Below the pieces are notes generated by a model. That model saw only the letters and a list, made by a program, of their open reading frames with translations. It made no database searches and was not told the origin of the DNA. 64,000 bases of DNA, taken from an uncultured Candidatus Puniceispirillum sp. GTDB lineage: Bacteria; Pseudomonadota; Alphaproteobacteria; Puniceispirillales; Puniceispirillaceae. Position 1 is the stretch's first letter. Every line of letters starts with the position of its first letter. The translations under genes were made by a program, and so were the position numbers. The stretch spans positions 62,001-126,000 of the forward strand of contig CAJJBY010000008.1 of assembly GCA_905182545.1 (NCBI GenBank), in the 5' to 3' direction. Positions 1 to 8,182 of the stretch are shown here, piece by piece.

Positions 1-1196
1 GTATTGGCCCGCCAAGTAGCGCCGAATCCTATCTGAATATTCCGGCTATTTTATCAGCAGTTGCCATCACTGGTGCCGATGCGGTGCATCCGGGTGTTGG
101 TTTCCTGTCTGAAAATGCCGATTTTGCCGAAATTGTTGCCGCTCATGGATTGACCTTTATCGGCCCCGAGCCGCGCCATATTCGCGCAATGGGTGACAAG
201 GTCGAAGCCAAGAACACCGCCGCCGACGCAGGCTTGCCACTCGTTCCAGGCTCACCCGGTGCCGTTCACACCCTTGCCGAGGCCCAGCGCATTGGCGTAG
301 AGGTTGGCTATCCCCTTTTAGTTAAGGCCGCTTCGGGTGGCGGGGGACGCGGTATGAAAGTGGCTGAAACCGCTGATCGCCTTGGCGAGGCCTTTTCGGC
401 TGCACGCACCGAAGCCAAAGCCGCCTTTGGTGATGACACGGTTTATCTCGAGCGTTATCTTGGCCAGCCGCGCCATATCGAAGTGCAGGTGATTGCCGAC
501 TCGCATGGCAATGTTGTGCATCTAGGCGAACGCGAATGTTCAGTTCAGCGCCGTCACCAGAAACTATTTGAAGAAGCCCCATCGCCAGCCCTTTCCGCCG
601 AACAGCGCGCGCGCATTGGTGGCATCGCCGCCGAAGCCACCCGCAAGATGGGATATCTTGGCGTTGGTACGATGGAATTTCTGTATGAAGATGGCGAATT
701 CTTCTTTATCGAAATGAACACCCGCCTTCAGGTCGAACACCCAATCACCGAAGAAATCACTGGCGTTGATCTGGTGCGCGAGCAAATTCGCATTGCAGCT
801 GGCATGCCGCTGTCATTCACCCAAGAAGATGTGACCTTTACCGGCCATGCGATTGAATGTCGTATCAATGCTGAACATCCCGAAACCTTTATGCCAACCC
901 CCGGCAAAGTGACCGCCTTTCACGCCGCTGGCGGGCCAGGTGTTCGCGTTGAATCCTGCCTGTATTCTGGGTATTCGGTGCCGCCCTATTATGACAGTCT
1001 GATTGCGAAGCTGATCATTCATGGTGATGATCGGGATCATTGTCTGGCACGGTTGCGGCGGGCGTTGCAGGAATTTATTGTTGAGCCTATTCCGACAACG
1101 CTGACGCTTCATAAACGTCTTGTCGATGCCGATGCGATCAAAGACGGCAGCTATAATATCCGCTGGCTTGAAGAAGTGTTTTTGAACGAGGACTGA
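1..1196 (+). CDS. accC: Biotin carboxylase subunit of acetyl-CoA carboxylase (5' end outside window)
   Basis: Carboxylates biotin on BCCP using ATP and bicarbonate, the first half-reaction of acetyl-CoA carboxylase in the cytoplasm. The frame is open from base 3, beginning IGPPSSAESYLNIPAI, which matches about residue 50 of the roughly 450-residue family; around 50 N-terminal residues lie upstream of the window. Visible landmarks are HPGVGFLSEN, the ATP-grasp glycine loop GGGGRGMKVA, and the metal/catalytic block EMNTRLQVEHPITE. The end (EEVFLNED, TGA) is natural. It is followed 30 bases later by aat in the same direction, an arrangement common in Alphaproteobacteria, where accB normally precedes accC. 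No oddities. The identity is clear from motifs; the family-level distinction from propionyl-CoA carboxylase alpha subunits rests on the short length after the ATP-grasp domain with no fused biotinyl domain. Confidence 0.95.
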   Translation, partial: IGPPSSAESYLNIPAILSAVAITGADAVHPGVGFLSENADFAEIVAAHGLTFIGPEPRHIRAMGDKVEAKNTAADAGLPLVPGSPGAVHTLAEAQRIGVEVGYPLLVKAASGGGGRGMKVAETADRLGEAFSAARTEAKAAFGDDTVYLERYLGQPRHIEVQVIADSHGNVVHLGERECSVQRRHQKLFEEAPSPALSAEQRARIGGIAAEATRKMGYLGVGTMEFLYEDGEFFFIEMNTRLQVEHPITEEITGVDLVREQIRIAAGMPLSFTQEDVTFTGHAIECRINAEHPETFMPTPGKVTAFHAAGGPGVRVESCLYSGYSVPPYYDSLIAKLIIHGDDRDHCLARLRRALQEFIVEPIPTTLTLHKRLVDADAIKDGSYNIRWLEEVFLNED

Positions 1197-1226
1197 GCTT
1201 CGCGCCCCTTTTGTTAGAAGCATTGC

Positions 1227-1907
1227 ATGGCTGATCACTATATCTATTCGCCCGAGACAATTATCAAAGCCTATTCGCTTGGGCTGTTTCCAATGGCCGA
1301 CAGCCATGACAGTCTAGACATAAAATTCTATGACCCTGACCGGCGGGCGCTGATCCCGATTGATCATTCGCTTGGTCGCGGCGTTCATATTCCGCGGAGG
1401 CTGCAACGCCGTGTTCGCCAAGCGCCCTATGAGGTTACGCTTGATCAGGATTTCACTGCGGTCATTGACGCCTGCGCGGCACCAAGTGATCGACGCACCG
1501 ACACATGGATCAATAAAGATATCCGCCAGCTTTATATTGCGCTTCACAAGATGGGTTTTGCCCATTCGATCGAAGTTTGGTCAGATGGTGCGCTTATTGG
1601 CGGGCTATACGGCGTAGCGCTGCGGGCGGCCTTTTTTGGCGAGTCGATGTTTTCGCGCAAAAGCGATGCCTCAAAAATTGCGCTTGTTCATTTAATGGCG
1701 CGGCTTCGCCATGGCAATTTCCTAGTGCTTGATGCGCAATTTACTAATGATCACTTACAACAATTCGGCGTAACCGAGATTGATCGGTCAGATTTTCAAG
1801 GCCGCCTTGCCGAAGCGCTTGCCAGCGATGGTGATCTGCATTTTGACACGCCAAGCGCGGCCTTGGTCATGCCGTATCTCGACCAATTGGCCAAACGCCA
1901 AGCCTAA
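1227..1907 (+). CDS. aat: Leucyl/phenylalanyl-tRNA--protein transferase
   Basis: Transfers Leu or Phe from charged tRNA to N-terminal Arg/Lys of proteins, creating N-end-rule degrons that ClpS delivers to ClpAP. The 226-residue product is full length and begins with the family pattern YSPETIIKAYSLGLFPMAD; it also has the conserved block FGESMFSRKSDASKIALVHL and the late LDAQFTNDHLQQFG segment. It follows accC closely and ends in a tail-to-tail overlap of two bases with the DUF2155 gene on the other strand. Its partner proteins clpS and clpA lie 10 kb downstream in this same window, so most of the N-degron pathway is present here. Function is assigned from strong family resemblance. Confidence 0.95.
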   Translation: MADHYIYSPETIIKAYSLGLFPMADSHDSLDIKFYDPDRRALIPIDHSLGRGVHIPRRLQRRVRQAPYEVTLDQDFTAVIDACAAPSDRRTDTWINKDIRQLYIALHKMGFAHSIEVWSDGALIGGLYGVALRAAFFGESMFSRKSDASKIALVHLMARLRHGNFLVLDAQFTNDHLQQFGVTEIDRSDFQGRLAEALASDGDLHFDTPSAALVMPYLDQLAKRQA

Positions 1908-2359
1908 TCAGCAAAACAGGCAAGAAGCGTCAGATCATAAACCGGATGTTCAAGCGCCGATATCGCTGGGCTGGAGGAAAAAATCCAGCCTGAGAAAACC
2001 TGTTTCGGGGCAAGCCCATCATACCCACGATCACGAACCGTAATAAAAGCGGCATTTTCCGGCGGTTCTTCGGGCGGATGAAAGGCGCAGCGATTGATGG
2101 TGATTTCCAGCGTGCCATAAAACCGCACCGCGCCAACAGGCGCTTCAACGGTTGAAATGCGGGCGGTAATCTTATCAAGCGCCTGCAATCGCGCCTTGTT
2201 CCCATCAATCCATGTCGCCGCGCCAGCAGAGCCTGCCAAGAAAGGGCAAAGGCAGGTGATGGCCACAAAGATGGCACGTCGTCGCCAGACGCTGATATGC
2301 CTGAATTTTGCGTGAATGGCAGACCAGATGATAGCTGGTTGGCGCATCACCTGAGGCAT
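1904..2359 (-). CDS. DUF2155 domain protein, secreted or periplasmic
   Basis: A protein of about 151 residues of unknown function, conserved in Alphaproteobacteria. From the chosen ATG at 2359 (one base after the mlaD stop) it has a charged N-terminus, a hydrophobic stretch RAIFVAITCLCPFLAGSAGA ending in an AxA-like signal peptidase site, and then the DUF2155 core: LDKITARISTVEAPVG, RCAFHPPEEPPENAAF and GWIFSSSPAISALEHPVYD. An in-frame upstream ATG at 2437 would overlap mlaD and lengthen the N-terminus without need. Its place directly behind mlaD, and beside NDUFA12 and aat, is a conserved neighbourhood; it is probably cotranscribed with mlaD. A link to the envelope is inferred from the signal peptide and from mlaD only. 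Confidence 0.85.
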   Translation of the reverse strand: MPQVMRQPAIIWSAIHAKFRHISVWRRRAIFVAITCLCPFLAGSAGAATWIDGNKARLQALDKITARISTVEAPVGAVRFYGTLEITINRCAFHPPEEPPENAAFITVRDRGYDGLAPKQVFSGWIFSSSPAISALEHPVYDLTLLACFAD

Positions 2360-2360
2360 A

Positions 2361-2813
2361 TTAATTCGCCGAATTATTGGATGAGAATACAGCCTTGCCA
2401 AGAAGATCACTGAGGCTGATCGGATCGCGGGTGTCATAAATCACCGCACCAGCCCCAAGCGTGTCAGTGGCGGCACCTGGCATTAATTCAAGATAATTGC
2501 CACCAAGAAGCGAGGCAGCGGTAATGCGCGCGCTGCTATCACTTGGAATTTTAATCGTTGGTTCAATCGCCATCGACACTTTGGCAACATAGGTAATGGG
2601 ATCAAGCTGCTGCGCCGTGATCTGACCCACTTTAATGCCAGAAATGCGAACATCATCACCAACCGACAGGCCGCCTGTGCTGCCAAATTCGGCAGCAATC
2701 TCATAGCCGCCATTACCTTTCACATCTGCCGCTTCATAGGCAAGCGCGACAAAGCCAGCCGCAGCCAACAAAACGATGGCGCCCATAACGGTTTCCAAAG
2801 TATTGCGATGCAT
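2361..2813 (-). CDS. mlaD: Outer-membrane lipid asymmetry maintenance protein MlaD (MCE domain)
   Basis: Inner-membrane-anchored substrate-binding subunit of the Mla phospholipid transport system. The 150 residues comprise one N-terminal membrane segment (VMGAIVLLAAAGFVALAY, about residues 9-26), then a single MCE domain with the typical GLSVGDDVRISGIKVGQI stretch, and a C-terminal segment DPISLSDLLGKAVF. Length and single MCE domain match bacterial MlaD rather than longer Mce proteins. The mlaE and mlaF partners are not in this window, which is usual in Alphaproteobacteria, where mlaD sits next to the NDUFA12-like complex I gene. The DUF2155 gene starts one base after its stop, so the two probably share a transcript. 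Confidence 0.92.
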   Translation of the reverse strand: MHRNTLETVMGAIVLLAAAGFVALAYEAADVKGNGGYEIAAEFGSTGGLSVGDDVRISGIKVGQITAQQLDPITYVAKVSMAIEPTIKIPSDSSARITAASLLGGNYLELMPGAATDTLGAGAVIYDTRDPISLSDLLGKAVFSSNNSAN

Positions 2814-2892
2814 GGCTGTTATCTCCTAGTTACTTAATCCAAAAGGCGTGATGCGGTGATGCAACAATATCACCCGACAATGATCACATAAG

Positions 2893-3249
2893 TCAGGCTG
2901 GGTTCCAAGGCTCGTAGTCACCGGTTGCTGGCTTGCGTTTTCCGCCCTTGAGCATATGTCCATCAGGACGATAGGCATGTTTGGTACCGGTCACATTCGG
3001 CTGATGTTCCTGCTGCCACACATGCTTGTCATAGCCGCCAGCCGGCGGCGGTGTTGATTCGGTATGATGCAGCCAGCCATGCCAATCAGCAGGCACTTTT
3101 GACGCTTCGGCAATACCGTTATAACGGACATAGCGGCGCGGCGGCTTGCCTGCGCGGGCGCGGCGCTCTTCATAATAGCGGTTACCAAACTGGTCAGTGC
3201 CAATCTCGGTCGCCGTTAGCTTTAGCGTCATCAAAGTTACGAAATCCAT
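2893..3249 (-). CDS. NADH:ubiquinone oxidoreductase 17.2 kDa (NDUFA12) accessory subunit
   Basis: Homologue of the mitochondrial complex I accessory subunit NDUFA12/B17.2, found in Alphaproteobacteria separately from the nuo operon. The 118 residues carry the family hallmarks EIGTDQFGNRYYEERR near the N-terminus, RRYVRYNGIAEASKVPADWHGWLHH in the middle (shown in part: key residues Y-R-Y, P-x-x-W-H-x-W-L-H) and a C-terminal tail with YRPDGHMLKGG and GDYEPWNP. It is not a redox subunit; in relatives it stabilises the matrix/cytoplasmic arm of complex I. It lies upstream of mlaD on the same strand with a 79-base gap. The start Met gives the usual length; an upstream alternative is not apparent. 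Confidence 0.93.
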   Translation of the reverse strand: MDFVTLMTLKLTATEIGTDQFGNRYYEERRARAGKPPRRYVRYNGIAEASKVPADWHGWLHHTESTPPPAGGYDKHVWQQEHQPNVTGTKHAYRPDGHMLKGGKRKPATGDYEPWNPA

Positions 3250-3594
3250 TGAACGCCTGCCCTCTATGCTTTGCTGTTTTGGGTTTGTCTTTTCGCTACC
3301 CCACTATAGGCGCAAGCAAGCCAGCGCGTCCAGCCATCCAACAGCCTATGACCTAAAATATTTTTATCCTTTATGCATTTACCATGATCAGCCCCCCATA
3401 TCAGCCTGCCGCGTTTACAGCCGATTGCGATATGCGTTTTTTTTGCCGCATTTTTTAAGCCTAATTTTCACATTACTGTGTTTATGAAAATAACTTTTCA
3501 TCAGAGACTTAGTCTCAGAAGTGACACTTGATCGGTAAGAGTAATACCCTACATCAGGGCTTTTTTATGGCATTTTTTTGTCCTTTGAGGCGTT

Positions 3595-3624
3595 TTGGCT
3601 ATTGTCCATATCCTGCTATATAAT
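3595..3624 (+). promoter_or_regulatory. Probable sigma-70-type promoter of nrdJ
   Basis: A TTGGCT -35 element (3595-3600) is followed after 18 bases by a perfect TATAAT -10 element (3619-3624). The -10 lies inside the first NrdR-like box, so a bound repressor would block RNA polymerase directly. The predicted transcript would have a leader of about 125 bases before the nrdJ ATG. Inferred from pattern only. Confidence 0.5.
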
Positions 3625-3660
3625 GTAGTTTACTCAGCAGTCGCACGCTATATATTGTGA
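3613..3660 (+). promoter_or_regulatory. Tandem NrdR-like boxes upstream of nrdJ
   Basis: Two 16-base sites resemble the NrdR box consensus ACACWATATATWGTGT. Box 1 is 3613-3628 with core CTATATAATGT; box 2 is 3645-3660, ACGCTATATATTGTGA, matching about 14 of 16 positions. Their starts are 32 bases apart, i.e. three helical turns, which is the spacing known for cooperative NrdR binding at nrd promoters. NrdR represses ribonucleotide reductase genes in response to (d)ATP. The nrdR gene itself is not in the window. The combination of sequence, spacing, overlap with the -10 element and position before nrdJ makes the call strong. Confidence 0.85.
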
Positions 3661-3757
3661 CTAAAATTCATATCACCACCAACGGTAAGATCAAGAAATT
3701 AAACAAAATTCTCAGCTAAATGAGCTGTGATTAAAAACGTAATAAAGGAAAAGATAG

Positions 3758-6700
3758 ATGCATTTTGAAAGACGGTTTACGACATCTGGTCAAGACGCCT
3801 ACGCAAATATTGAATTTAGGTCAGCGACAAGTGAGATTCGCAACCCAGACGGTACGATCGTGTTTCAGGCTGAAAATATCGAAGTTCCAGTCCAGTTTTC
3901 ACAGGTTGCAAACGATATTCTGGCGCAGAAATATTTTCGCAAAGCCGGTGTTCCTGCAGCCCTAAAGCGGATTGAAGAAACATCAATCCCATCATGGCTA
4001 TGGCGCAGCGAGGCTGATTCGGCCGCGCTTGCCAAGCTTCCTGAAGACCAGCGCTATTCTGGCGAAATGTCAGCCAAGCAGGTTTTTGACCGGCTTGCCG
4101 GCACATGGACCTATTGGGGCTGGAAAGGTGGCTATTTCACCAGCGAAGAAGATGCCCAAACCTATTTTGACGAAATGCGCCATATGCTGGCAACCCAGAT
4201 GGCAGCGCCAAATTCGCCACAATGGTTTAACACCGGCATGCATTGGGCCTATGGCATTGATGGGCCAAGCCAAGGCCATTTCTATGTTGATTACAAATCT
4301 GGCAAGCTAACCCGCTCGGCAGGTGCTTATGAGCATCCGCAGCCACATGCCTGTTTCATTCAATCGGTCAGTGATGATTTGGTGAATGAAGGCGGCATCA
4401 TGGATTTGTGGGTTCGTGAAGCGCGCCTGTTTAAATATGGGTCGGGCACCGGTTCAAACTTTAGCCGCCTTCGCGGCGAGGGCGAAAGCCTGTCAGGCGG
4501 CGGCAAATCATCGGGCCTGATGAGCTTTTTGCGCATTGGTGACCGTGCAGCGGGTGCCATCAAATCAGGCGGCACAACCCGCCGTGCGGCCAAAATGGTT
4601 ACTGTTGATGTCGATCATCCGGATATTGAAGCCTATGTCGATTGGAAAGTTGTCGAAGAACAAAAGGTAGCCGCGCTTGTTGCTGGCTCGAAGCTGGCGC
4701 AAAAACATATGAGCCGAAGTGATGGCGGCTTGCCATATCACCGAAGGGCTTGTTGATGATGAGCGTTTTGATCCAAAAGCGAATAAGGCGCTGAAAAAGG
4801 CGATCCTGTCTGCCCGTAAATCAATGATCCCTGAAAATTATGTGCAGCGGGTTATCCAGTTTGCCCAGCAGGGCTACAGCGACATTGAGTTTAAAACCTA
4901 TGACACAGATTGGGACTCAGAAGCCTATCTGACAGTCGCGGGTCAAAATTCAAACAATTCGGTTCGCGTCAGCAATGAATATTTGCAGGCCGTTCTGGAT
5001 AAAGGCGACTGGGAATTGATCAAGCGGCGCGATGGCGGCGTGGCAAAACGTATCAAAGCGAGCCGATCTATGGGAAAAAATTGCCCATGCAGCATGGGCT
5101 TGTGCTGATCCAGGCCTGCAATATGACACCACCATCAATGAATGGCATACCTGCCCTGAAGGCGGCCGGATCAATGCGTCGAACCCATGTTCAGAATATA
5201 TGTTCCTTGATGATACAGCCTGTAATCTGGCATCACTGAATCTGATGCGGTTCCGCAAGGAAGATGGCAGCTTTGACATTGCGGCGTTTGAACATGGGGT
5301 TCGGTTCTGGACATTGACGCTTGAGATTTCGGTCTTGATGGCGCAATTCCCGTCAAAGGAAATTGCCCAGCTATCTTATGAATACCGCACCCTTGGTCTT
5401 GGCTTTGCCAATATTGGTGGCTTGCTGATGGCCGAAGGTCATTCATATGACAGTGATGAAGGCCGCGCGATCTGCGGATCAATCTCGGCAATCATGACCG
5501 GCATTGCCTATGCCACTTCAGCCGAAATTGCCAGCGAAGTTGGCGCGTTCCCGAACTACAAGAAAAACGCCAAACATATGTTGCGGGTGATGAATAATCA
5601 CCGTCTTGCAGCACATGGCAAAAGCGCTGGCTATGAAGGGCTGGAAATCCTGCCTGTACCGCTGGACATCAAATCCTGCCCCGATCAGACACTTCCCAAA
5701 GCGGCAAAAGCAGCATGGGATCTGGCAGTTGATCTTGGCAAAAAGCATGGCTATCGCAACGCACAGGCAACAGTGATTGCGCCAACCGGCACCATCGGCT
5801 TGGTCATGGATTGCGACACCACCGGCATTGAGCCTGATTTTGCGATCGTCAAATTCAAAAAGCTGGCAGGTGGCGGTTATTTCAAGATCATCAACCGCGT
5901 TGTTCCAGAAGCCTTGCAGCGTCTTGGCTATGCGCAAAGCCAGATCGACGATATCATCACCTATGCTGTTGGATCAGGAAGCCTGAAGAACGACCAGTCA
6001 GTCTCGGTCAACGCGCTGAAAGACAAAGGCTTTGGTGATCAGGAACTTGCCAAAATCGAAAGCAGCCTTGGCAGTGCCTTTGATGTGAAATTCGTCTTTA
6101 ACCAATTCACCCTTGGTGTTGATTTCTGCAAAACCAAGCTTGGTTTGACCGACGCGCAGCTGAATGATTTTGATTTTAACCTGCTTGACCAACTTGGCTT
6201 TAGCAAAGACGAGATCGAAGCGGCCAATATCCATGTTTGTGGTTCCATGACCCTTGAAGGGGCGCCGCATCTGCAAGACGCGCATTTGCCAATTTTTGAT
6301 TGCGCCAATGTCTGTGGCCGGATTGGCAAACGTTTCTTGTCAGTCGAAAGCCACATCACCATGATGGCCGCCGCCCAGCCATTCATCTCAGGTGCTATTT
6401 CAAAAACCATCAATATGCCAAATTCGGCAACGGTTCAGGAATGTGGTGAGGCCTACATGCAGTCATGGCGTCTTGGCTTGAAAGCCAATGCGCTTTACCG
6501 CGATGGATCAAAGCTTAGCCAGCCTTTGTCATCTGGTCTGGTTGACGATACCGACGAGGAGGAAGAAGAAGAAGAAGCCCTTGAAACACCAATGGCCGCC
6601 GCGTCGCCGCAAGTCATTGAAAAAGTGGTCGAGCGGGTGATCCGCGCCGAACGCCAGCGTTTGCCGCATCGCCGGAAAGGCTATACACAAAAAGCAACTG

Positions 6701-7422
6701 TTGGTGGGCATAAGGTCTATCTGCGGACTGGTGAATATGAAAATGGCCGGATTGGTGAAGTGTTCATCGATATGCATAAAGAAGGCGCTGCCTTCCGCTC
6801 ATTGATGAATAATTTTGCTATTGCTGTTTCGATTGGCCTTCAATATGGCGTGCCATTGGAAGAGTTTGTCGAGGCCTACACATTCACCCGCTTTGAGCCG
6901 CAGGGCATTGTCACCGGTAATGACGCCATCAAGATGTCGACCTCAATTCTTGATTACACATTCCGTGAATTGGCGATTTCCTATCTTGACCGAAGCGATC
7001 TTGGCCATGTAAATGTCGATGATCTTGATGTGACAACAACCGGAACTGGCGACAATCAGTCCGAGCTGATGAATCGTGTCACCAGCCATGGCTTTATCCG
7101 TCGCCAAGGGCTTGTTGTCTATTCCAATGATCGCGGTGCGGCCGTTGCCGCCACGCAAGATGTGGCCGCTGAAACAATGCGGGCGCAAGAGCCAAGCCCA
7201 TCGACAACAACCGAAATCGAGCGTGCCAGTGATACGGCAAGCGAAGTTGCCAGCGGTACCAATCGCACAAAGAGCGGCCAAAAAGCAGCCAACCTTGTGC
7301 AACAGGCCCGCATGCAAGGCTATGAAGGCGAAGCCTGCCCTGAGTGCCAGAACTTTACCCTTGTCCGCAATGGTACTTGTTTGAAATGCAACACCTGTGG
7401 CGGAACCACAGGCTGCAGTTAA
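3758..7422 (+). CDS. nrdJ: Vitamin B12-dependent (class II) ribonucleotide reductase, frame interrupted twice
   Basis: Reduces ribonucleotides to deoxyribonucleotides with adenosylcobalamin as radical source, independent of oxygen. Read through two single-base shifts, the product is about 1,220 residues, normal for the family. Segments: 3758 to about 4714; about 4716-5063; about 5065-7422. Landmarks are [34 protein letters not shown] (substrate-site cysteine and glutamate), [17 protein letters not shown], an acidic run of aspartate/glutamate near 6550-6580, and a C-terminal cysteine cluster ([20 protein letters not shown]) for re-reduction and zinc binding. Both disruptions are one extra base relative to homologues, and both occur at in-frame AGC-CGA (4712-4717 and 5061-5066). 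Homology is intact on either side, so sequencing indels are likelier than decay of an essential gene. Regulated by the NrdR-like boxes upstream; ends at a strong terminator. Confidence 0.93.
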
Positions 7423-7451
7423 GCTCTCCCTGCAGTGCAACCTGCAGACCT

Positions 7452-7480
7452 GGCCCCACAGTCTATCGTGGGGCCTTTTT
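7452..7480 (+). terminator. Intrinsic terminator of nrdJ
   Basis: Perfect 8-bp GC-rich stem, GGCCCCAC (7452-7459) with GTGGGGCC (7468-7475), an 8-base loop and five T directly after. It starts 30 bases past the nrdJ stop. Confidence 0.93.
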
Positions 7481-7628
7481 CTTGTCTAAAACAGGTGTCT
7501 GATCATCTGAACTGGCTTGCTATCCAGCAATGATTATGCAAGCTTCGCAATCAGGATTTGGGCTATGATGGGGTGGGTTCAAGCCATCAACCATCGAGCC
7601 TCTTCACCATGTTAAAAGGAGTATGACC

Positions 7629-8096
7629 ATGACAAGCAAAGCAGAACAGCGTTTGCAAGAGATCGGCGTTAGCATCCCCGACGCCCCAACCCCAGCGGCG
7701 AATTATTTGCCATTTACCCGTACTGGCAATCTTGTTTTCGTGTCAGGACAGGTTCCTTTTGTTGATGGCAAGCTAAGCGTTACCGGAACCGTTGGCAAAG
7801 ATGCCAGCATTGAGGACGCACAAGGTCAGGCAAAAGTTTGCGCGATCAATCTTTTGGCGCAGTTGAAAGTGGCCTGTGGTGGCGATCTTGACCGTGTTGT
7901 TCAGGTGGTCAAGCTTGGCGCCTTTGTCGCGTCAGCTGATGATTTCCACAGCCAGCCGGTTGTCGTTAACGCCGCATCAGATTTGATGGTTGCGGCTTTT
8001 GGTGACTCTGGTCGGCATGCGCGGTTTGCCGTTGGCAGCAACGCATTGCCGTTAAATTGTCTTGTTGAAATTGATGGTGTGTTTGAAATCGCGTAA
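7629..8096 (+). CDS. RidA-family protein (YjgF/YER057c/UK114)
   Basis: Member of the RidA superfamily, whose archetype hydrolyses reactive enamine/imine intermediates from PLP enzymes. The 155-residue product is of the longer subfamily (RidA itself is about 128 residues), with core signatures NLVFVSGQVPF, GTVGKDASIEDAQGQAKVCAINLLAQLK and ALPLNCLVEIDGVFEIA. The archetypal arginine that binds substrate carboxylate near the C-terminus is not obvious, so imine deaminase activity cannot be assumed. An ATG at 7623 is also possible, but the AAAGGAG at 7615-7621 is well spaced only for 7629. It stands alone between the nrdJ terminator and an acyltransferase gene 86 bases downstream. Confidence 0.88.
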   Translation: MTSKAEQRLQEIGVSIPDAPTPAANYLPFTRTGNLVFVSGQVPFVDGKLSVTGTVGKDASIEDAQGQAKVCAINLLAQLKVACGGDLDRVVQVVKLGAFVASADDFHSQPVVVNAASDLMVAAFGDSGRHARFAVGSNALPLNCLVEIDGVFEIA

Positions 8097-8133
8097 CACC
8101 CCATCTTTGTTTCAATTCTGTCAAAAAATGAAC

Positions 8134-8159
8134 CGGACAGCCCGTAACGGGCTCGTCCG
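8134..8159 (+). other. Stable hairpin between ridA-like and acyltransferase genes
   Basis: CGGAC-AGCCCG-TAA-CGGGCT-C-GTCCG forms an 11-bp stem with a 3-base loop and one bulged C. No T-run follows, so it may be an attenuator or mRNA-stability element rather than a complete terminator. Confidence 0.55.
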
Positions 8160-8182
8160 TCAAAGGGTGATTTGCAAGCCTC

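Larger units (their letters stand above)
3250..3757 (+). other. AT-rich intergenic region between the NDUFA12 gene and nrdJ
   Basis: No gene is supported in these 508 bases, which separate two divergently transcribed genes. Visible elements, left to right: T-runs around 3436-3456; a perfect 13-base palindrome (GAGACT-T-AGTCTC) at 3504-3516; a small stem CCCT-ACATC-AGGG followed by C and six T at 3547-3566, terminator-like but weak; and the promoter and paired NrdR-like boxes at 3595-3660, listed separately. The ribosome-binding site for nrdJ is an AAAGGA at about 3744-3749. The palindrome has no assigned function; it could be an operator or a chance element. Confidence 0.6.

Noticed and set aside
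3250-3757. Cobalamin riboswitch controlling nrdJ
   Set aside because: No B12-box-like sequence or multi-helix fold was recognised, and a B12-dependent reductase is not expected to be shut off by B12.
4700-5100. Intein or insertion element in nrdJ
   Set aside because: Only single bases are gained at each disruption; the protein sequence is continuous with no inserted domain.
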